A stretch of DNA of 64,000 nt from Actinomycetota bacterium. GTDB lineage: Bacteria > Actinomycetota > Actinomycetes > Mycobacteriales > HKI-0501. Within the stretch, counting starts at the first letter, position 1, and each line of letters begins with the position of its first letter. The translations under genes and the position numbers were made by a program. Below are positions 60,896-64,000 of the stretch, in pieces. The notes beneath the pieces are model-generated. The model had not been told where the DNA came from and ran no database searches. It saw only the letters and a program-made list of their open reading frames with translations. Location of the stretch: NCBI GenBank assembly GCA_030840805.1, contig JAVEDU010000104.1:55788-119787 (forward strand), written 5' to 3'.

Positions 60896-61594
60896 TCAGC
60901 CCATGCCGCTCTTGCGCAGGAACCCGTCGATCATGCATTCGAGGCCGAACGCGAACTGCTCGTCGCTCGGCAGGGTCGTCACCTCACCCGCGAGGGCGAC
61001 CAGGTTCGGGAACTCCGCCAGCGGCAGCGCGGCGTAGAAGTGCGTGCGCTGGCGCTGCAGCTCCTCGACGTCCGGGTGGTCGGGGTTGCCCCACGGGCGC
61101 GGCGCCTGGTAGCTCGCGAAGCCCAGCGTGTAATGCATGATCAGGCCGTACACCTGCACGGCCTCGCGGTCGCCGAACCCGGCCTCCCGCAGGCGGGCGA
61201 CCACGGACTCCATCGCGCCCCGCAGGGACTCCCGGCTCGTCGTGACCCGGGTGGTGAACAGCCGCACGATGCTCGGGTGCTCCCGCATCATCCGCAGGAA
61301 GGCCGACGCGAGCGTGCGCACCACCGCGGCCGACTCGATCTCCTCCGCCGGCGGGAGCTGGAAGCCACCCAGCACGTGGTCGGCGATCCCGTCGAGGATC
61401 TCCTCCTTGCTGCGGAAGTAGCTGTAGAGGGTCATCGCCCCGGTCCCGACGTCCGCGGCGAGCCGCCGGATCGTCAGGGCCTCGATGCTCTCCTCGTCGG
61501 CGATCCGGGTCGCGGCCTCGATGATCTGCTCGCGGGTGACGACCCGCGTGTTCCGCGGTCGCGACGGGGACTTGCGGGCACGCGCAGCCGACAT
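60896..61594 (-). CDS. TetR family transcriptional regulator
   Basis: A 232-residue regulator. The DNA-binding domain is residues about 20-65, with the helix-turn-helix LAADVGTGAMTLYSYFRSKEEIL. The C-terminal ligand domain (from about 85) is of the TetR_C type with YGLIMHYTLGFASYQ. GAGGGAGA precedes the ATG. It lies between the MmgE/PrpD gene and the ABC operon on the same strand. TCGTAC-type repeats upstream of it and of the ABC operon make autoregulation and control of the operon likely. Confidence 0.92.
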   Translation of the reverse strand: MSAARARKSPSRPRNTRVVTREQIIEAATRIADEESIEALTIRRLAADVGTGAMTLYSYFRSKEEILDGIADHVLGGFQLPPAEEIESAAVVRTLASAFLRMMREHPSIVRLFTTRVTTSRESLRGAMESVVARLREAGFGDREAVQVYGLIMHYTLGFASYQAPRPWGNPDHPDVEELQRQRTHFYAALPLAEFPNLVALAGEVTTLPSDEQFAFGLECMIDGFLRKSGMG

Positions 61595-61646
61595 CGGTCG
61601 TCTCCCTCTCTACCGCCGTCCTCGGGACCCCTGTGCGCCGAGCCGG

Positions 61647-61666
61647 TCGTACGCCCTACCGTACGT
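61647..61666. promoter_or_regulatory. TetR-type operator candidate 3, upstream of the TetR gene
   Basis: TCGTAC and GTACGT separated by eight bases, 52 bases upstream of the TetR start. Its reverse complement contains GTACGGTAG, also found at 54616-54624. The spacing differs from the other two sites, so it is the weakest of the three. Confidence 0.35.
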
Positions 61667-61699
61667 GCATTGGGCACCGGATGGCACGCCGGGACACGC

Positions 61700-63034
61700 T
61701 CACCCGGCGGCCGCCGTTGCCACCGTCCGGTGCAGAGTCTCGCGCAACCGGGCCGCCGCCGGGAGGGCATCGAGCGCCCGGCAGGACGCCAGCAGCTCCG
61801 CCGCCGGTCCGGGCGGCGCGGCCCGGACGTTGCGCCGGTACTTGCCGACGATCTCGTCCTCGCTCGGGCTCGGCGCGTCCCCGACGCGGCGCTCCGCCGT
61901 ACCGCCGTCCGCGAGGTGGACGACGACCCTGCCGCTCCACCGCGCCGGCAGGTCCGCGACCAGGTCCTCGGCCGCGACCAGCTCGACGGGGGGCGCCTCG
62001 GGGGCGGTCGCGGTGCGGATGAACGTGACGTCGTCGGCCCGCCCGGCAAGGTGCGCCGCCACGGCGACCCAGGCGCTCGACGCCGCCTCCACGGGCCCGC
62101 GCGGAGCCCGGGCGGCCGTGACGAAGCGCCGCAGCGGGGCGGGGACGTGCACCTCCACCCGCCGGGCCGACGCGACCGATACCCCCTCCGCCGCGAGCTG
62201 GTCGAGCGCCGCGAGCGCGGCGTGCAGCGGCCGCGCGAACGGGTACCGCTTGAACGAGCACGCCAGCAGATGCGGCGCGGTACCCGGGCTCGGCGGCCCG
62301 AGCGGCCGCCCGCTGCTGCCCGGCAGCCCGGCGTCGAGCAGACCCGGGTCGCCGCGCAGCCCGGCGGCCGCCTGGTACGCGGCCTCGACCCCGCACGACG
62401 CGGCGCGGCCGCCCTCCAGGTAGTGGCCCTCCCCCAGCGCGTCGCTGCCGATCGGCCCGCCGGCCGCATGGGCCGCGAGGACCACCGCCCGGCGGCGGCC
62501 CTCCTCGTCCAGCCCCAGCAGCCGGGCGGACGCCCAGGCCGCGCCCAGCGCGCCCAGCGCCGCGGTCGGCCACCACCGCTCCGGGTACAGCGCGGGACCG
62601 CCGAGCCGGAGCCCGGCCTCGACCACCACGTCGTACCCGCCCAGCACGGCATCCACGAGGTCCCGCCCGGAGCTGCCGCAGCGGGCCGCGACGGCGAGGG
62701 CCGCCGGGACGACCACGGCCGGCGGCACGACCGCACCCGCCGAGTGGATCGCGTCGAACTCGTCCAGGTGCAGGTACGCCGACTCCAGCAGCACGGCCAT
62801 CCGCAGCGACCGCGGCCCGGCGTCGCCCAGGACCGGCACCGGCCCGGCCTCCCCGGTCAGGTCCGCGAAGCGGCGCAGCAGGCGGGCGCTCGGGTGACCG
62901 GCGCCCACCACCAGGCAGCCGAGCGCGTCGAGCAGGTGGGTGCCGGTGCGGGCCCGCACCTCGGCGCCCGCGCCCGCGACCACCTCGTCCGCACGCGCGA
63001 CCAGTGCCGGGACGAGCGTGCCCTCCCCGGTCAC
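61700..63034 (-). CDS. MmgE/PrpD family protein
   Basis: A 444-residue member of the MmgE/PrpD fold, whose known members include 2-methylcitrate dehydratase, cis-aconitate decarboxylase and iminodisuccinate epimerase. HLLDALGCLVVGAGHPSARLLRR, LDEFDAIHSAGAVVPPAVVVPAALAVA and GSDALGEGHYLEGGRAASCGVEAAYQAAAGL (in segments) are typical, and FKRYPFARPLHAALAALDQL is the conserved C-domain start. GTG 63034 overlaps the stop of the luciferase-like gene. The exact reaction is unknown. Confidence 0.85.
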   Translation of the reverse strand: MTGEGTLVPALVARADEVVAGAGAEVRARTGTHLLDALGCLVVGAGHPSARLLRRFADLTGEAGPVPVLGDAGPRSLRMAVLLESAYLHLDEFDAIHSAGAVVPPAVVVPAALAVAARCGSSGRDLVDAVLGGYDVVVEAGLRLGGPALYPERWWPTAALGALGAAWASARLLGLDEEGRRRAVVLAAHAAGGPIGSDALGEGHYLEGGRAASCGVEAAYQAAAGLRGDPGLLDAGLPGSSGRPLGPPSPGTAPHLLACSFKRYPFARPLHAALAALDQLAAEGVSVASARRVEVHVPAPLRRFVTAARAPRGPVEAASSAWVAVAAHLAGRADDVTFIRTATAPEAPPVELVAAEDLVADLPARWSGRVVVHLADGGTAERRVGDAPSPSEDEIVGKYRRNVRAAPPGPAAELLASCRALDALPAAARLRETLHRTVATAAAG

Positions 63035-64000
63035 CGCGCCCCGGCCGGGGCCAGGACCGTGTCGGCGAACGACTCCATCAGCTCGTACGGGAGCTCGTAG
63101 GAGCCGACGTGCTGGAGGAAGATGCTGGTCGCACCCGCCGCCGTCACCTCCTCGACCCGGCGCGAGATCTCCGCCGGCGTGCCGAACAGGCAGAACGCCT
63201 GTGCGAACCGGACGGCCATCTCGTCGGTGACCCACTGCCCGCAGATCCGGACCGCCTCGTCCCAGTCCTCGGCGTGCACGGTGTCGGGGTACAGGCCCTC
63301 GACCACCGGCGGCACGTCGACCTCGATGCCGGCCATGGCGAGGAACGGCCGGCCGCCCTTCTGCGCGATCCCCGCGCAGATCGGCTTCAGCATCCGGGCA
63401 TCGGCCTCGACGTCGTCGGTCACGTGGCAGTACGACGAGACGACGATGTCGAGATCCGCGAGCGTCCGGCCGCCGGCCTCCGCCCCCTCCCGGACCCGGG
63501 CGAGGCTGGACCCGAGCGTGGTCGGCGAGACTCCCGACAGCAGGATGACGCCGTCCGCGAGCTCACCGGCCAGCCGCAGGTTCTTCGGCCCGCTCGCCGC
63601 GACGTAGACCGGCGGGGCGATGCCGGGCTCGCGCAGCCGCGACCGCACCGTTCCGAAGTCGACCTCCGCACCGTCGAGGAGATCCCGGACCTGACCCAGG
63701 CGCGCCCGCAGGTCCGCCTGCGTGGTGGACCGCAGCCCGATCGGCTCGACCGCGCTGTTGCCCACCCCGACGCCGAGGACGAACCGCCCGGGCGCCAGTT
63801 CGGCCACCGTGCGTGCCGCGGACGCGACGACGGACGGGTGCCGGGTCTCCAGGTTCGTGACCGCGGTGCCGATCCGCAGCCGGTCGGTGCCGAGCGCCAT
63901 CGCGGTCAGCGTCCCGAAGACATCCCGCCACAGCAGCTGGGAGTCCGGCACCCAGGCCTGGTCGAAACCCAGTTCCTCGGCCCGGCGTGCCGCCCGGGCG
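63031..64000 (-). CDS. F420-type luciferase-like oxidoreductase (5' end outside window)
   Basis: A luciferase-superfamily protein whose frame is still open at base 64000; about 322 residues are visible. AWVPDSQLLWRDVFGTLTAMALGTDRLRIGTAVTNLETRHPSV (in segments), TVAELAPGRFVLGVGVGNSAV and LAGELADGVILLSG are typical of F420-dependent members. It is a paralogue of 50575-51588; the two may act on related compounds. Its stop overlaps the MmgE/PrpD gene (GTGA). The first one or two dozen residues are missing. Confidence 0.88.
   Translation of the reverse strand, partial: ARAARRAEELGFDQAWVPDSQLLWRDVFGTLTAMALGTDRLRIGTAVTNLETRHPSVVASAARTVAELAPGRFVLGVGVGNSAVEPIGLRSTTQADLRARLGQVRDLLDGAEVDFGTVRSRLREPGIAPPVYVAASGPKNLRLAGELADGVILLSGVSPTTLGSSLARVREGAEAGGRTLADLDIVVSSYCHVTDDVEADARMLKPICAGIAQKGGRPFLAMAGIEVDVPPVVEGLYPDTVHAEDWDEAVRICGQWVTDEMAVRFAQAFCLFGTPAEISRRVEEVTAAGATSIFLQHVGSYELPYELMESFADTVLAPAGAR

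Noticed and set aside
1..64000. tRNA, rRNA and riboswitch genes
   Set aside because: I looked for CCA-ended cloverleafs, rRNA-like stretches and common riboswitch cores in the gaps and saw none, but reading by eye could miss some.

Overview
The window looks like the chromosome of a high-GC actinomycete. Evidence: very high G+C, many GTG starts, 4-base start/stop overlaps, F420-type luciferase-like enzymes and a textbook IdeR/DtxR iron box. A Pseudonocardiaceae member such as Pseudonocardia is my best guess, but that is inference. I see no phage, insertion sequence, CRISPR array, rRNA or tRNA. Gene names rest on motifs and general family knowledge; no searches were run.

Layout. (1) 1-10.1 kb: an exopolysaccharide locus. 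It has two GT4 glycosyltransferases, a DUF2206 membrane protein, a Wzx-type flippase fused to a PIG-L deacetylase, a FemAB/GNAT-like acyltransferase, and two convergently placed PslG-like glycoside hydrolases that are tandem paralogues. (2) 10.4-12.6 kb: an ArsP/DUF318 permease, a YnfA (UPF0060) protein and an SseB-like protein. (3) 12.6-26.5 kb: a dense signalling island. A secreted subtilase with an ARAWA-repeat tail is translationally coupled to a membrane histidine kinase, a receiver protein with a ruined HD-GYP domain and a triple-PAS GGDEF-EAL protein. Upstream lie a second kinase, a REC-HDOD protein and a lone receiver; a separate GGDEF protein follows. (4) 26.6-35.6 kb: redox and metabolic genes (aldo/keto reductase, AsnB-like amidotransferase, a CE1758/CE1759-type luciferase/FMN reductase pair, two zinc alcohol dehydrogenases) around a graveyard of ALDH, amidohydrolase and MarR fragments, then a DksA/TraR-type protein. 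(5) 35.6-39.5 kb: a siderophore ABC importer with an IdeR box in its divergent promoter. (6) 39.6-42 kb: a small acidic protein, a GAF-PP2C phosphatase and a STAS anti-sigma antagonist. (7) 42.3-48.5 kb: a NicO-type metal transporter, a TPR protein, a DUF4331 protein, a small secreted protein and an NlpC/P60 hydrolase. (8) 48.7-64 kb: an apparent catabolic region of unknown substrate. It has a CoA ligase, two F420/luciferase-like oxidoreductases, a flavin reductase, an IclR regulator, an HpaB-type hydroxylase, an MFS exporter, an asparaginase-like protein with an altered catalytic motif, a NitT/TauT-type ABC importer, a TetR regulator and an MmgE/PrpD protein.

How the parts may work together (inference): region 3 looks like one signalling pathway joining an extracytoplasmic protease to two-component relays and c-di-GMP turnover, and it sits next to the exopolysaccharide genes that c-di-GMP often controls. 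Region 8 carries candidate IclR and TetR operators that tie its transcription units into one regulon. A palindromic element at 4448-4501 and 12616-12668 supplies gene ends and probably terminates transcription.
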